Source: Phymatolithon calcareum (Eukaryota; Rhodophyta; Florideophyceae; Hapalidiales). From it: a DNA stretch of 64,000 bases. Positions 32,180 through 44,983 of the stretch are shown here, piece after piece. A program made the translations under genes and the position numbers. The first letter of the stretch is position 1, and every line of letters starts with the position of its first letter. A model generated the notes under the pieces. That model was not told where the DNA came from. It did not search any database and saw only the letters and a program-made list of their open reading frames with translations. The DNA lies in the NCBI GenBank assembly GCA_977006965.1, contig OZ345370.1, forward strand, positions 1,798,001 to 1,862,000, in the 5' to 3' direction.

Positions 32180-33804
32180 CCGGCAGATGTTTTTTCGCAA
32201 TATTCCCACCACAAGACCAGCGTCACCGGTCGCACGCGTCGCCACAGTAAGAGCTTGCAGCAAAGCCGGTCGTCGCTTAGGCAGAAATTTCTCCGCGACG
32301 TCGACAATGCTCTCGAAGAGCTTTTTGAGCCTGCTTGAAAAAGAAGCGCTTATCAGAGAAATCATCCCCGACGGTGATATAATTAACTCGGAAAGTTCAC
32401 GAAGGGCTTTCGATCCATAGTTTTGCACAACGTGACCCTTCATCACGAAACATTGGCTTGTGCAAAGTCAGTTGGATTTGTGCAAAGTCCCGGCAATAGG
32501 GAAAGCAACAGCCTAGAGTACATACCCATATTCTTTCCTTCAACAGTTGGGTTCTTCTTCTCCGCCGCGGCCTGCAAGGCGAGCTGCAAGGGTGAGTGTA
32601 CGCTTGACCAGAGCCACAGTGGAGCATTTCGAATGTTATCGCCGAGGATGGGCAGCATCCAAGCATTTTTGACCAGTTCTTTCTCGTCCCTCTGTATCGT
32701 TGCAGCTTTCAGAAGGTGCGGGGCACCACCACCGCACAAGGGTGCAGCCAAAAGCCCATCCACAAGGGACACGCTAGAGCTGTCCATCGCAGCCATGGCC
32801 TCTTTTCGAATCTGGACGAGGGCGTTGACGAAATCTGCCAGAGTCTGTTGCATGCGGGGGAGAGAGACAGTCTCTCAGAGACTGCGGTGTCAGACGAGAT
32901 GTATTCCTTGGGCAAGGGAAGCACTGTTTCCCAATGACGCTTGTACTTAATCGTCGAGAACTGCTTGATGGTGTCAAACACCTCTGACGTTTGCATCACC
33001 CGCTTTTGCTTCAACAACTCATGCCTGAACACAGCCTTTTTGCGCATCTCAGAGATGAAGAGCGCAATCGGGTCAAGGTCCGCAACTAGAGCGTCGACAA
33101 CAGTCGAAGTAGCAGCCTTTGGCGACGGGGAAGTCGGATAAAAGGTATGCACGGCGACTTCCATTGTAACGAGGGTGCAAGCCCGAGCGACGTGAGCATC
33201 AGAGTTACATGACGGCTGGAGCGGGAGAGCCGAGAAATCCGCAAGCAGTTTTTCAGTATCTTTTTGTGGCACCCATGCCTCTCGGGTCAAAAACTTCCCC
33301 GATGCCGCAAGACCGGTCCCGAGATGTTCAACAGATAAATCAGCCGACTCCGGCGGATGGGGGCAGCAACATTGACATCTCCGTTCGGAATGCAAAACAG
33401 AAACGTAACAGAGTTGTAAGCGAACGGTACAATGCTCCTAACATCGCGCTGCATAAGCAAACACAGCTCCTTTGCGACCTGCGCCCATTTCACTTCTCCA
33501 AGGACAAATGCAAATTAATTTAAATTAGATAAATGGTGTACAAGCCTCGAGTAATACTTGAGATATTCCACGTTCGCCCCGGTTCGCGACTGTTCTCAGC
33601 GAGCGGCATCCATTCGCGCACAAACCACGCAGCCGCCGCCGTCGAGCAAGCTGCAGAAATGTTCTGCAACGCAACGCCGCCGAGCGCCGCAACCGGAGCT
33701 TCGCGTCCGCGGCGGCGATTCTTCGGTACACTGGATGCAGCAATCGAAAGTAAGCCAAGATAGGCCGGCGCAATCTCTGACGCTGCCCGTGCGGACGGGG
33801 CGAG
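32180..33804 (-). pseudogene. RRP12 pseudogene, subunit A
   Basis: Minus-strand fragments match the middle of the intact RRP12 at 59126-63436, with LVDGLLAAPLCGGGAPHLLK, NMGMYSRLLLSLLPGLCTNP and SADLSVEHLGTGLAASGKFL recognisable. The copy is truncated at both ends. The low-coordinate break lies after the LLRK region and the high-coordinate break at GCGGACGGGGCGAG near 33804. Frameshifts interrupt it. Both breaks are shared with the subunit C copy. Confidence 0.85.
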
Positions 33805-35440
33805 ATAGCGGATGAAGATCTTTTTCGTGCATGTCAAGGTGGTCCATTATTTTTACCTCTCCAGCAAATGTGGGTATTCACTTGAAAATTGCTGTCAGTT
33901 AAGAAGGTCAATATTGCGAGGTTTGAGTGCCGCACTCTTCTAACGCGTATTTTTTTTCGAAAATAGAGCGAGGTGTAATGAAACTGTAAGTATTCTGGTC
34001 GTCCACGTGGACTCGCGAATCGTGGAACCACCACAGTTGCCTCTGGTGGAATCGTCTAGTGACGAGCGGCGGGCAGAGAAGAAGCGTGCCCATAATTGTT
34101 TAGCAGGATTAACGCCCTGCCGTAGTCTAAGTATATGAAAAAGAAAAAGCACTGCTTGCTAGACCCATAGGGGAATAAGCATCATCATTATCAAAAACTG
34201 TAAGTACGGTTTTGATCACGGCGAGAACCCTACTGCACTTATGATATCTCTCGAGCTATGAGAAGATACAGACTCAGCAATGACCTACCTGCAAGCACCC
34301 TCAGTGACACTCTGTCGAAAAAAGAAGGGAATTTGGCAAAATGACCACGTAGTTTGCCGTATTTAGAACATGACACAGAAGTCTGACGTTGTGCTTCTTG
34401 CAGCTGCAAAAGTGTAACATTTAAGAGCAGCATGAGTGGAGAGAGATGACTTCAGGTCTGAATTTCGTTAGCAAATGGTCTGTCCAGTTTGGAGAACTTT
34501 GGGGAAAGTTGTCCTTGTCTATTGAAAAAAGCGTGTCTGTAATGTCGGTGAGTAGCTCTGTTGCTCGTAAATACTGGAAAACGTAAAAATATTGGAAATT
34601 AGAGTTGTTTCGTTTCTGTTTCGGGATTAGATCCCTTCGACGACCAGGTACTGTAGACGTGCCCACTGCTATCGTTGAACCGCAAAATGCACCACACCGT
34701 CTTCTTTTACTGATTCTTTAGTAGATTAATCTGGATCCCCTAATCCGGTTGTGGAATGCTACGAAGTAAATGGCATTACCTACAGGTGCACTATCTGCAC
34801 GGTGCTCCTTAAGCCTAAATGGACCAAACGAGAGCGCAAAATACTGACCGACGCCATCAAAAAGCTGAAGAGCCACTGGCCTAGGCCGGTATGTCGACCT
34901 GACGGAGAGAACTGACCCAAAACGGCACTGAATGACAACTACGAGTGAGATCCATGTCCCGAGCTATCAATGGCGATCACTCACACCTCAAACGGTTTCC
35001 ATCCGTTTTCCCCTTTTTCAGCTTCTCTCAGGCATCACAGGCGAAACCTCGTCATCTTTTGAGAGACATATCCAAAGCGCTAATTAGTTTCCTCTTTCCA
35101 CCACGTCAGGGGGGGCAAGGATAAAACCATAACAATACACTGTAGGCTTGAAGAGAAATCACCGTAGAACGCGCTCGAACTCAGGTCTCAACGGTCATCA
35201 TATGTGGATTTCTTGCGTTTGCTGACAGTCCGAACATTGCACTTAAGTATTCTTTTCGGACATAAGCCAGATACTAGTATGAGCCTTGCACTGGAAGTGT
35301 CGATTTGTTACCCCGAATGGATCCGACGTAGGAAATGCTTTGAATACAAAGCAGCGCAGATGCGACAGATCGGCACGATCATGTGATGTCAGAAATACCA
35401 GGGACGTCACTTAGCTTGCTCTCAGCGCTTCTTCTGGAAC
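33805..35440. repeat. R region, subunit B
   Basis: It begins GAAGATCTTTTTCGTGCATG, homologous to 27930 onward, and ends at the GTCACTTAGCTTGCTCTCAG block. It is interrupted by a SINE (33993-34194) and by a B-specific stretch of about 480 bp (34632-35115). That stretch contains a short frame reading ITYRCTICTVLLKPKW at about 34770-34820, possibly an exon remnant. Confidence 0.65.
33993..34194 (+). mobile_element. 5'-truncated SINE with 12-bp target-site duplication
   Basis: It is flanked by AAACTGTAAGTA at 33981-33992 and 34195-34206. The element starts inside the body (TTCTGGTCGTCCACGTGG) and ends GGGGAATAAGCATCATC. The paralogous site in subunit C (about 45986-46002) has a single uninterrupted AAACTGTAAGTA, an empty site. 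Confidence 0.9.
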
Positions 35441-35442
35441 GC

Positions 35443-36490
35443 CCTATGGGAAATTCGTACTTTTTTCTACTCCAAGCGGGCTTCGTTTCTGGCTACTTCG
35501 TTATCTCAAGTATTCAGTCCTCAGAGTTTTCGATCTGTTTGCTCGAGGCGCGATTAGTTAGAGGTCAGCACTAAAACGATAATATTCAATTATGCAACCT
35601 GCAGTTGGTCCAAGCTCGTGTATAAATATCTGAATGCCCATGATACTGTCGCAGATGAGATCTGTCATCACAGTCAGATAGTACACTCTCACAAAACACA
35701 GAGGCCATTCATCCCTCCTGGTGATGAATCAAGCTGTTATTCCACTCGAGACGAGAAGAAATGCTCGCTCTACCTTGCTGCCGTGGCGTGGTACGGTAAC
35801 AGGTTCCAGATAATTACTCACACCTTTCTACTCTTTCAGGTTCGCCAACCTTCATCTTGCGCAAGTGGTAGTAGGCGCCATACGGGAAAATAGAAAACCG
35901 TTTGGAACATGGAATACATGTTCAAGACAGTGTTTTAAAATCTCTGGTGGGTTGCAGATTCTTGGACTATATAAACTTTGCCGTGCGACATCCCAATGAA
36001 GGGTAAGTCGAAAGTTTGCAAATTATCATGGGACACTGTCCTGTGCCTCCCGGTTCCCCGACGGTAGGGCACCGCTGGGGAACGCGCAAAAGCCTAACTG
36101 CTCTCATCAGGGAATTAAACGTGCAAAAGAGCAGCCAAGTGCTCATGTACGAACGACCAAGGAATCGTCATCAGAGACGCTGTCTCTCACATATTCGAGG
36201 TGCACGTTCCGTCAATTCTGGACGCTGCCAGCGAACATTGTGGAGCTCTAACGGCATCTATAGTTCCCACTGAAAAATTGTATCCATGTGACATGGATAC
36301 ACCATTTCGTGGCTATTCTTATAAACAAGATAAGATGTAGTTATAGGCAATCACGGCTTCCTGGATCAGCTATGGCTGTACTTAACCTCGCTACGATGGG
36401 CCTTCATGCTCCACAAAATATAGGATTCCAATAGAGCACCTAGCTCAGTAACGATTTTGTGCACGCCTTTGCGTGTCGTGAACAATCTGA
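35443..36490. other. Subunit-B-specific stretch, no gene seen
   Basis: It is not matched at the corresponding place in subunit D (52736-52960 holds different sequence). Short frames only; function unknown. Confidence 0.45.
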
Positions 36491-36556
36491 AAGTGCTTTG
36501 GTAGCTGCAAGGAGCTGGGACCGCCGCAAAATACCGGAGGACTCATGAAACTGTCA

Positions 36557-36921
36557 ATCTCTTCATCTTGTTTGCGGAACAATTGCGCTCTAACTGAACG
36601 AACCACTTTGCTAACACTCTCGGCACAAGACATGACACGCACTGCATGATATGCACCTACATCTAGAACAACGGTCACAAGCGACTACGCGCACACCCTC
36701 GTGAACGAATACATCCAGGTATTCACTTGCATTCAACGTGCACTGTCGGTGATACACACGCACCACTCAAGCGATGGTTGGCTTAGATGTGGACGCGTGC
36801 GACTGTTCTGCGCAGCGAATTTCTGACACTGTCTTGTCACACATATTCTAAACGATAGGCCAGTAGTCATGCGACGTGATCAGATCCTCTTAGCACAGCC
36901 TACTTAAGCACTACTACGACA
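36557..36921. mobile_element. Unclassified 365-bp insertion with 10-bp target-site duplication
   Basis: It is flanked by GAAACTGTCA (36547-36556) and GAAACCGTCA (36922-36931), one mismatch. Subunit D has a single GATACCGTCA at the equivalent place (about 53026-53035) with no insert. No TIRs, poly(A) or tRNA-like boxes were recognised. Confidence 0.7.
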
Positions 36922-37815
36922 GAAACCGTCACTCGCGGCTCAAAACTCTTTGAGTTACGTAGTTCACATCTACTTAGAGATCTAATCCTGATAACTAATT
37001 GAATGAGCGCGTCTTGTCTCCCTAATAAATGTAATACAAATGATTCAATCTGAGCTATTCGCGTTAAAGGCTTTACCGGCCAGCTATACAGACAATGAGA
37101 TGGTTTGGTCTGTTTTTCTGTACAACTCACTATTAGATTTGTCTCATGACTTTGTCTCGTGACGTTCTGAAACTCGCTTGTACACTTCTTGCAATGCCGA
37201 AAATAGATTTGACATCGCCACTCTTAAGTCGCACTCTGAACTGAAGGCGACTAGTAGAAATAAATTGTAAGTCCTAAGACTTAAAACATTGTAATTCACT
37301 CTTAATCGAGAACGCACTCCCGAGCACAAAAAGTTTCTTCTTAGGAACAATTGGTTCAAAAACTACCGCTCTCCGGTTCGTACGTTGAATAAAAGGGTAT
37401 GACAACTAGAAACTATCACATTACGGAATCATACCATGCTATGACGACAATCTTTGCTATGATAGAGTCTCTGGATGTTCAGCAGAAGTGTTTAGACAAA
37501 TAGCGTGACCAGTTTTTAATATGTAAGCTACAAATTATTTGGACGGCAGTTCTAACGGAAAGGGAAGCCGTTTCATGTATAGCTAAACGCATCTATGACA
37601 CGAAGAACTGCATTTACGGATATGGAGCTCTTTGAGAGTCTCAAAATTCAAATAATGGATCGGATGATAACCCCTGCTTTTCGATAGATTGGATTGGGGG
37701 ATATTTCAGCGATGACTGGAAGCGACATTGCCTACTGATATGTGAAAAAGCTTTTAAATTGAAAGAGGCTGACGTATTGTGGACCCTGCAAAACGTTGAG
37801 TAATGAAGTAGATGG

Positions 37816-38035
37816 GAAAAGAGTCCAACATTCTTGTCGTCCACGTGGACTCGCGTAACGTGGAACCACCGCAGTTGCTTCGGGTGGAATCGTCTGATGA
37901 CGAGCGGCAGGCAGAGAAGAAGCGTGTGTTCAATTAGCTAGCAGGATAAGCGCCCTGCCGTAATCTAAGTAGAGGTAATAATAGAACCATGACTTGCTAG
38001 CCTCTTACGGGAATAAAGCATTCATTCATTCATTC
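37816..38035 (+). mobile_element. 5'-truncated SINE with 10-bp target-site duplication
   Basis: It is flanked by AAGTAGATGG at 37806-37815 and 38036-38045. The element runs from GAAAAGAGTCCAACATTC to GGGAATAAAGC and an (ATTC)n tail. The paralogous site in subunit D near 53898 (CAAGTCGATGGAGTTG) is empty. Confidence 0.9.
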
Positions 38036-38224
38036 AAGTAGATGGAGTTGTTATGATATACAGATAGATTTCCTTTGTCGAGAACATAAAAAGAATAATC
38101 CGAGCACTGTAAAGGTCAAGTATGAGAGCTTGAAAGGCGGCTAATATTTATTCACCTCAACGCCTGAGCTCTAGAATATCAATCCGTTCTCCCAACTGTC
38201 AACGTATTTTTCTGGTCCACTTTG

Positions 38225-38613
38225 GGTGGCTAAACATGCTTGAGCTCCTGAAACAAGTGCTGAGACTGTTTCCGTGCTTTCGCATTGGATCGCCTCTCGG
38301 TCCCTCTTTGTCCACACTTTGTTCGAGTACAGGGAACGAAAAATTGAATTCACAGGCTCCCCAGTTCTCGTTTTGTTTCAAACACTAGGTTTATCATCTG
38401 TGCATTGAAGCAATTGGTGGCTAAACAGTCTTGAGCTTCTGAAACAAGTGCTGAGACGGTTTCCGTGCTTTCGCATTGGATCACCTCTCGGTCCCACTTT
38501 GTCCACTTACCACGCAATGTTCAGGTACAGGGAACGAAAAATTGCATTCACACGCTTCCCAGTTCTCGTTTTGTTTCAAACACTAGGTTTATCATCTGTA
38601 CATTGAAATAATT
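38225..38613 (+). repeat. ~191-bp tandem duplication, subunit B only
   Basis: Units 38225-38415 and 38416-38613 both begin GGTGGCTAAACA and both contain AACAAGTGCTGAGAC.GTTTC and TTTCAAACACTAGGTTTATC. Subunit D has one unit (about 54090-54280). Confidence 0.85.
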
Positions 38614-39164
38614 ATAGAACATGGTGTGCTTTATCATGGATAACGCTCTGGATGGCAGCAATGAATTCTCCTCTATCCGACAATAGATTTAGTCCATATT
38701 TGTATGAGGTCCCATCATTTGGAACAAGCCTTCACTTCTCGGGAATTCGTCAGTAAGGGCCATTTGCATCCATGGTGGATCGATTGCTCTTGAGGGGGTT
38801 CATCCGGACCTGCGTAACGCAGTATGATATTGCACCAAAATTGGCATCAAGTCATTATCTATTTCTGACAATAGTATGATCGCTCGAACCGTAGTCATAC
38901 TATCTGAAGATTCTCGCCGAGCGGCCGATTGCCGACATTTGCTCGCAGAGATTGCAAGAAGAATCAAAAAAAGTGCTACTCAGCGCAAACCCCATTATCT
39001 GCTGAACTCGCGCCCCACCTCCCTCCTACTTCGCATCACCGTTGTGCGGAGCGGGCGCACGACATTCCGCTTCTTCTCGTGTATCCATATTTACAAATCT
39101 CTTTCATAAGCAATAAATTGATGCTTCCTTTTCAGCTTGTTCGCTCGTTTACCATTTCCGCGAC

Positions 39165-40198
39165 ATGTCTGCCGCAGGATCTCGCTTCGGAGTTGCAATT
39201 CCATCCGACACTGTGCTCCACAACAGTGATGAAGACAAATTTGGGAATGGACCTGGCACGTCGAGATCCATTTCTGCTGCGAATGGAGCATCTGTGGCTG
39301 CACCCAACAGGCCGTCGATGAGGCAGTTGCATGCTATTCCTAGTACGTCTGCGCAACATGTAATCAGGAACAGCACAAGGAATAACGTTCTGTACACAAG
39401 AAATTTCGAGCTGCTCCGCGATAGCATCGTAGAAGTGAAACTTGACACGGGATTTCTAATGCACACGATGACTGCTCTTGAGAATATGAATAACGAACTC
39501 CAAAATCAGATGCGTATCCGTGATTTACAAATGAACACTCTGTACCAAATTTTAAAGAAGGATGTCGAGTCCTTTCGCTTAGGCCTGCACCACATCGCAG
39601 CAGAACAGATGGCAATCAAGGATTTTATTGCGCAGCTTGTCGCGATGACCAAGGACATCGATCGTCAGGTCCAAGGAGGTGACAGCGGAATTAGTATAAT
39701 GTCGAATAACGCAATTTCTACCTCTCCGGTTCCTGCTCCCGTTTGTGAAAACATTGCGGCCGAGGTGCCCGTCTTTCGGACCCTGAACCGCGGTCGTCCG
39801 CCCCTGTCGCCCACTTCACAAACGCGGGCGCCTCGGAGGCGCTATAGCACGCTTAATGAGTACCGCCAACGGCGTTGGAGCCAGAGCTCAGCAACCCCGT
39901 CGCGGTCGTCGCACTCGTGCAGGGCGGTGTCGCTGCATACGGCAATTCGCAGCAAGTGAACTCAGGCAACCTGAACAACGACGTAGTAGCGGTGAGCGAT
40001 GATAATCACAGTGGGATGGATGCTCTCAGTAGAGAACGCAGACGTAGTTTGGGTACCATTGGCGCGTTAGCACAGCATCCAGCCCCGTGTATCCAAGATC
40101 AGTCTCCCGATCGCGAAGATGGTGATGCAACGCAAGTTGGTCTTCCCGAAGCCCGTGCGGCCGCTGCCCAAGGTGGTTCTTTGTATCATGGCTCGTAG
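39165..40198 (+). pseudogene. Gene X paralogue, subunit B (internal deletion)
   Basis: It starts MSAAGSRFGVAIPSDTVLHN at 39165 and is very close to the subunit D gene through the coiled-coil (ALENMNNELQNQMRIRDLQM, EQMAIKDFIAQLVAMTKDID) and the Arg-rich linker. About 590 bp are then deleted relative to D, joining the RSSHS region to the sequence beyond the D stop codon and shifting frame near 39930. The final C-terminal segment (VNSGNLNNDVVAVS to YHGS) is open to 40198 in another frame. Confidence 0.8.
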
Positions 40199-40464
40199 AG
40201 GGATGTCAACAATCCTGATGTTTGTGAGTTTCTTAGGAAGACCAGCTTGGCCACCATTTGATTCCAATTACTTCAATGTCCCCTTTGTATGCACGATTTG
40301 GCATGCGCGATACATCTCCGTTTCAGAACAAGCTTAGCTGAAAAACGTTTTCATTAGTTAAACATGAAATGGGGAACAGCGTGTCGTGCTGAACTCTCAA
40401 GATGGCTTATATCACTCCAACTGTCCGGTGCACGCACAGACCCTTTCCCAAACTGACAACATTT

Positions 40465-41250
40465 TAGTTCTCCTTATTTGACTTTTGCCCTCCTTTCATA
40501 GCTGATGTATCTATACTCTTTCCTGAAGCACCCTCTCCAGCATCAACATGATTATTTGTCGTCTACATTTAGAGCTCTGAAGGCTTCTTACGTTTCCTGT
40601 CTTCAATTTTGCCGTGTTTCACTACTTACGCGAGACTTAGTGCATCCATATCTCTGTTGACTTTTTGGGACAGACTGCATATTGAGCAGATTCAGTTGGT
40701 GGAACTTCGATATTTATCTAGGCTGCAACGCAACATGCGTAAAGTTTTGCTCAGTGCGAATAATTCTGTATAATAGCTCAATACTGTTACGAAAACAGTG
40801 TTTGATTTCCCGTCGGTCTATTAAGCTCAGCACGATCCGGACATGGGTTAGGATGGTCCACTTCAGAGTTCATTGACGCCGCGCCCTGTACCCTGCCCTG
40901 ACCTTTTGCGTCACTGAAGAATCATCAGATGCTCCATCACCTACAACCTCAAACTCTCCGAACAGCAATTGATTCATTCATCACGCTTGTGCAGATTACT
41001 TGTTAACTTGCTCTGAAAGGCTCATCCTCGCTCTCCGGTGCCAAGAATGCGTCACGGAGACAGTAGATCTTGGTCGTACATGCGCTCTAAACGAAAGACC
41101 TTCGAACTTATTGACCTGAATTTTATCCATTTCTCGTCGAGTAGAAAAGGGTCCCCAGCCTCATTACCGGCATTCCTTGCGCTCTGGACTACAGTGAATT
41201 CCTCAAAAGTTGAAAACTCATCACGAAAGTACCGACCACCCTTGTACAAT
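40465..41250 (-). pseudogene. Decayed gene Z, subunit B
   Basis: Minus-strand segments in shifted frames match 56785-57515. The 5' side reads RNAGNEAGDPFLLDEKWIKF and LERMYDQDLLSP, followed by SKLTSNLHKRDE and LLFGEFEVVGDGASDDSSV. The 3' side is LSLIDRREIKH.FRN.IELLY, here with stops in the last third. Function not recognised. Confidence 0.5.
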
Positions 41251-41563
41251 CGGTGAATGGTTGGCCGGCGACTGCATGCCCGGTTTGGCCGGATTGATTG
41301 GTCTGGGGCAGAGAGGCGCAGTAGACTTAATTACATTGCAAAAAATGGTACCCAAGCAAAGAAATAAGCTGACCTGTATATGAGACCTCTCGTTACCGGA
41401 GAAAACGCCGTTGAAAACAGTTCACTTCCTGACGAAGTCCTCTTCTTTTTAGCTCACGTGGAAAGCAGGCAGGCAGTACCCAATTCGATGTACGAAATTC
41501 AAATTTCCGACTTTTTACAAAACCTTTCAGTACTCATCAACGCTTTCCAGACAAGCCTAACTT

Positions 41564-44500
41564 TCTATTTCATTTAGCCTTCGCCCCCTTGCCCGCACTA
41601 CTGGAGAGTAGTTTACCGCCCTTCGCGCTTCCACCACCGCTTACAGAAGAACCGAGCGGTATGTACGCATACGGATCTGGCTTCCCAGTGCGTTTCACAT
41701 CACCCGCAGCACGCCTGCTTCGATATTCCTCTCCAAATGTTCCTCGTGAACGCTTCATGGGGCCATCATCCATTTCTTTTCGGCGCCGCTTGCGCCCAAG
41801 AACAGAGTTCTCTTTCGCACGAATTTTGAGCTTCCTGAAATCTTCATCTTCTTCCTCTTCACTACCGTGCGCCGCCTCTTCGCTCTCACTCGCGCTTTCC
41901 ATGAAGACAAGCGGCTTGTCATCGTCATCGTCGTCCTTCTTTGACGAACGACTGCTGCCCTTCACGTTTTCTTTCGCCTCGCCCTTCGACTTGGCGTACC
42001 CGCTAAGCTTATTAGCGTGCGCAATATTGATGCTATCGCTCGCCAGCAAGTCGAAAACTTCACCATGTGGTTCCTCCATCTGCGCCGCCATTGCCCCATT
42101 TGCCTTCTGTCGTTGCTTCTGTGAAAGTAATTCATTTCCATCCAAAAATTCCTGTTCCACGTCCGAGTCATCACTGTCAATGTCGAAATCGAATTCTTCG
42201 TCGTCCTTTCCGACCTCTGCCTCCGCGTTTCCGTCTTCCCTGTCCGCATTCTCATCTTGCTCATCAGATTTCATCGCTGAGAGAGCCCATCGTTCCAACT
42301 TTTTTGACTTCTCCTTCTCATGCTACTTTCGCATCGATGAGAGTAGCTTCTTGTGTTCCTCCGGAACGCGCCTCTAGCACCTTGCTGTATGCCCTAGGTG
42401 CGACATCTCCTCATGATTTTTCGACTTCTTCCACAAGGAGCATCGTATTCTCGGCACAACTCGAAAATGCTCACGCAGACACCAATGCAACAATAGCGCG
42501 ATACTCTTTTTTCTGCAGTACGGAGTCGTTACGGTCAGGCAAGAAGGGGAACAGAGAACGCTTCATGAGCGAGAGCTCCTGACCATCTTGCGGAACGAGG
42601 CCGCTTTCGACTATTGCGATTGCAATGTCTGACGCAGCGTGCCTGACACGAACTGCCGTGCCACGAGCAACTTCAACGTCTTCCATTGCATCTTCGTCTT
42701 TAGGTGCAGCCTTGATGGCGACTTCCAGAAAGCGGTGGATGGTCTTTCTCAATAGTCCCACCACAAGGCCAGCGTCACCAGTCGCCCGTCCCGCAACTGT
42801 AAGAGCTTGCAACAATGCCGCACGACGCTCGGGTAGCATTTTCTCCGCGACCTCGACAATACTCCCGAATAGCTTCTTGAGCCTGCTTGAAAAAGAAGCC
42901 CTTATCACAGAACGGAAATCATCCCCATCGGTACAAGTTGACAGAATTGACTCCGAAAGTGCACGAAGGGCGTTCGCTCCATAGTTTTGCACAACGTGAT
43001 CCTTCATCACAAAACAGTAATGAATCGCCTGAAATGCCACGTTCATGATCTTGGCCTGTGGCAAGTCAGTTGGATTTGTGCAAAGTCCCGGCAATAGGGA
43101 AAGCAACTGTCTAGAGTACATACCCATATTCTTTCCTTCAACAGCTCGGTCATTCTTCTCCGCCGCGGCCTGCGAGGCCGCTTCAAATTTAAGCTGCAAG
43201 GGTGAGAATGTGGATGACCAGAGCGACAGTGGAGCATTTCGAATGTTATCGTCAAGGATAGGCAGCATCCAAGCATTTATGACCAGTTCTTTGTCATCCC
43301 TCTGTATCGGTGCAGCTTTCAGAAGGTGCGGGTCACCACCACCGCGCAAGACCACGGCCAAAAGCCCATCCACAAGGGACACACTTGAGCTGCCCACCGT
43401 AGCCTTGGCCTCTTTTCGTATCTGGACGAGGGCGTTGACGAAATCTGCCAGAGTCTGTTGCATGCGGGGGAGAGAGACAGTCTCTCAGAGACTGGGGTGT
43501 CAGACGAGATGTATTCCTTGAGCAAGGGAATCATTGTTCCCAATGACGCTTGTACTTAATCGTCGAGAACTGTTTGAAGATGTCAAACACCTCCGACGAT
43601 TGCATCACACTCTTTTGCTTCAACGACTCGTGCATGAACACAACCTGCTGCCGCATCTCAGAGATGGAGAGTGCAATCGGGTCAAGGTCAGTAGCAGCCT
43701 TTGGCGGCGGGGAATGCTGATAAAAGGTATGCACAGCGACGGCCATCGTGGCCAGGGCAAGAGCCCGAGCGACACGCTCAGCAGAGTTACATGATGGCGG
43801 AAGCGGGAGAGCCGAGAATGCCGCAAGAAGTTTTTCAGCATACTTTTGTGTTACCCGTGCCTCTCCCAACAAAAACTTTCGCGATGCCGCAAGACCAGTA
43901 CCGAGAGGTTCAAAAGATAAATCAGCCGACTCCGGCGGAATGAGGACGGCAACATCGACGCTTCCCTTCGGAATGCAAAACAGGAACGTGAGAAAGTTGT
44001 AAGCGAACGGTACAATGCTCTTAACACCGCGCTGCTTAAGCAAAACACAGTTCTTTTGTCACCTGCGCACATTCCACCTCCCCAAGCACAAACGCAAAGT
44101 AATTGACACTCGACACATGGTGCACAAGCCTCGAATAATTCTTAAGATACTCCTCCTTCGCCCCGGTCCGCGACTCTTCGCACCGCTCGGCGAGCACGCT
44201 ACGTTCGCACACAAACCACGAAGCCGACGCCTGTGAGCAAGCTGCGGAAACGGGCTGCAGCAGCACGCCGCGGAGCACTGCAACCAGAGCCTCGCGTCCG
44301 CGGCGTCGATTCTTAGGGAGACTGGATGCGGCAATGGAAAGAAAGCAAAGATACGCCTGCGCAATCTCCGGTGCCGGCCATGCGGACGGGGGGAGAGCGA
44401 GCAACACCGCAGCAAGAGCCGCCGTCGCATGCCGTCCGAGCAGTGGTGTTTGCGACGGCAGCAACAGAGCAGACACAATAGGCGACAGAATCTCACGCGC

Positions 44501-44878
44501 CTTTGCATTGACAAGCGCACAATTCGAACCACGCGCAGCAAGCCGGATAAGACAGATAAGACTTGATATGAATTCCGTGTCCGCCGCTTCCTCCTTCGCG
44601 CCGTCATAGCCGGCTTCCGACAGTTTCGACTTGCTCATTTCAACGTCCGCGGACGGCGCACCTACAGCGCGCGCATCCATGGCGAACATGTGCTGCACAT
44701 CCTGTTCGTCGCGCCTGCGCTCCATGCGGCGTTGCCGCGCGAAAGCTTCTTCGTCCCTGGTTTCGCTTCGATGTCGTTGCCGTCATTAGCGGCAACGGCG
44801 GGTTTGGCAGATGTGACAACCTCGCCAAGCGCAAACACGAGTACGGCAAGGTAAACGCCCGCGGCGGATGCACCAGTC
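41564..44878 (-). pseudogene. RRP12 pseudogene, subunit B (most complete decayed copy)
   Basis: The C-terminal part (41570-42298) is nearly identical to the intact gene, including the acidic DEEFDFDIDSDDSDVEQE stretch. The stop is early because AGA of the final KRQRKLGLPGKR tail has become TGA. About 700 bp are deleted near 42380 relative to 59965-60660. Frameshifts lie between 43463 and 43540, near 44040 and near 44730. The copy ends at 44878, inside the region encoding GASAAGVYLA, where the second duplication unit begins, so it has no start codon. Confidence 0.9.
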
Positions 44879-44983
44879 AATGCTAGGCTTGGTAGAAAGT
44901 CTATTGACATTAAAGAGCCTACAACCGTGCGTCGAATGATGCTGATTCCAAGACCCTAAAATAGATTTAATTGAATCTTTTAA

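Larger units (their letters stand above)
27434..44878. repeat. 17.4-kb tandem duplication, copy 1 (subunits A and B)
   Basis: The left edge (AATGCTTGGCCTGC...GTCTATTGACACTAAAGAGC) matches 44879 onward. The right edge lies in the 5' coding part of an RRP12 copy and matches 63167. Inside are subunit A (27434-33804) and subunit B (33805-44878), each with the order R, X, RRP12. Confidence 0.85.

Noticed and set aside
32180-33804. Idea that the four RRP12-like copies are functional paralogues
   Set aside because: Three have lost starts, C-termini or frame, and the breaks coincide with duplication edges or shared older truncations.
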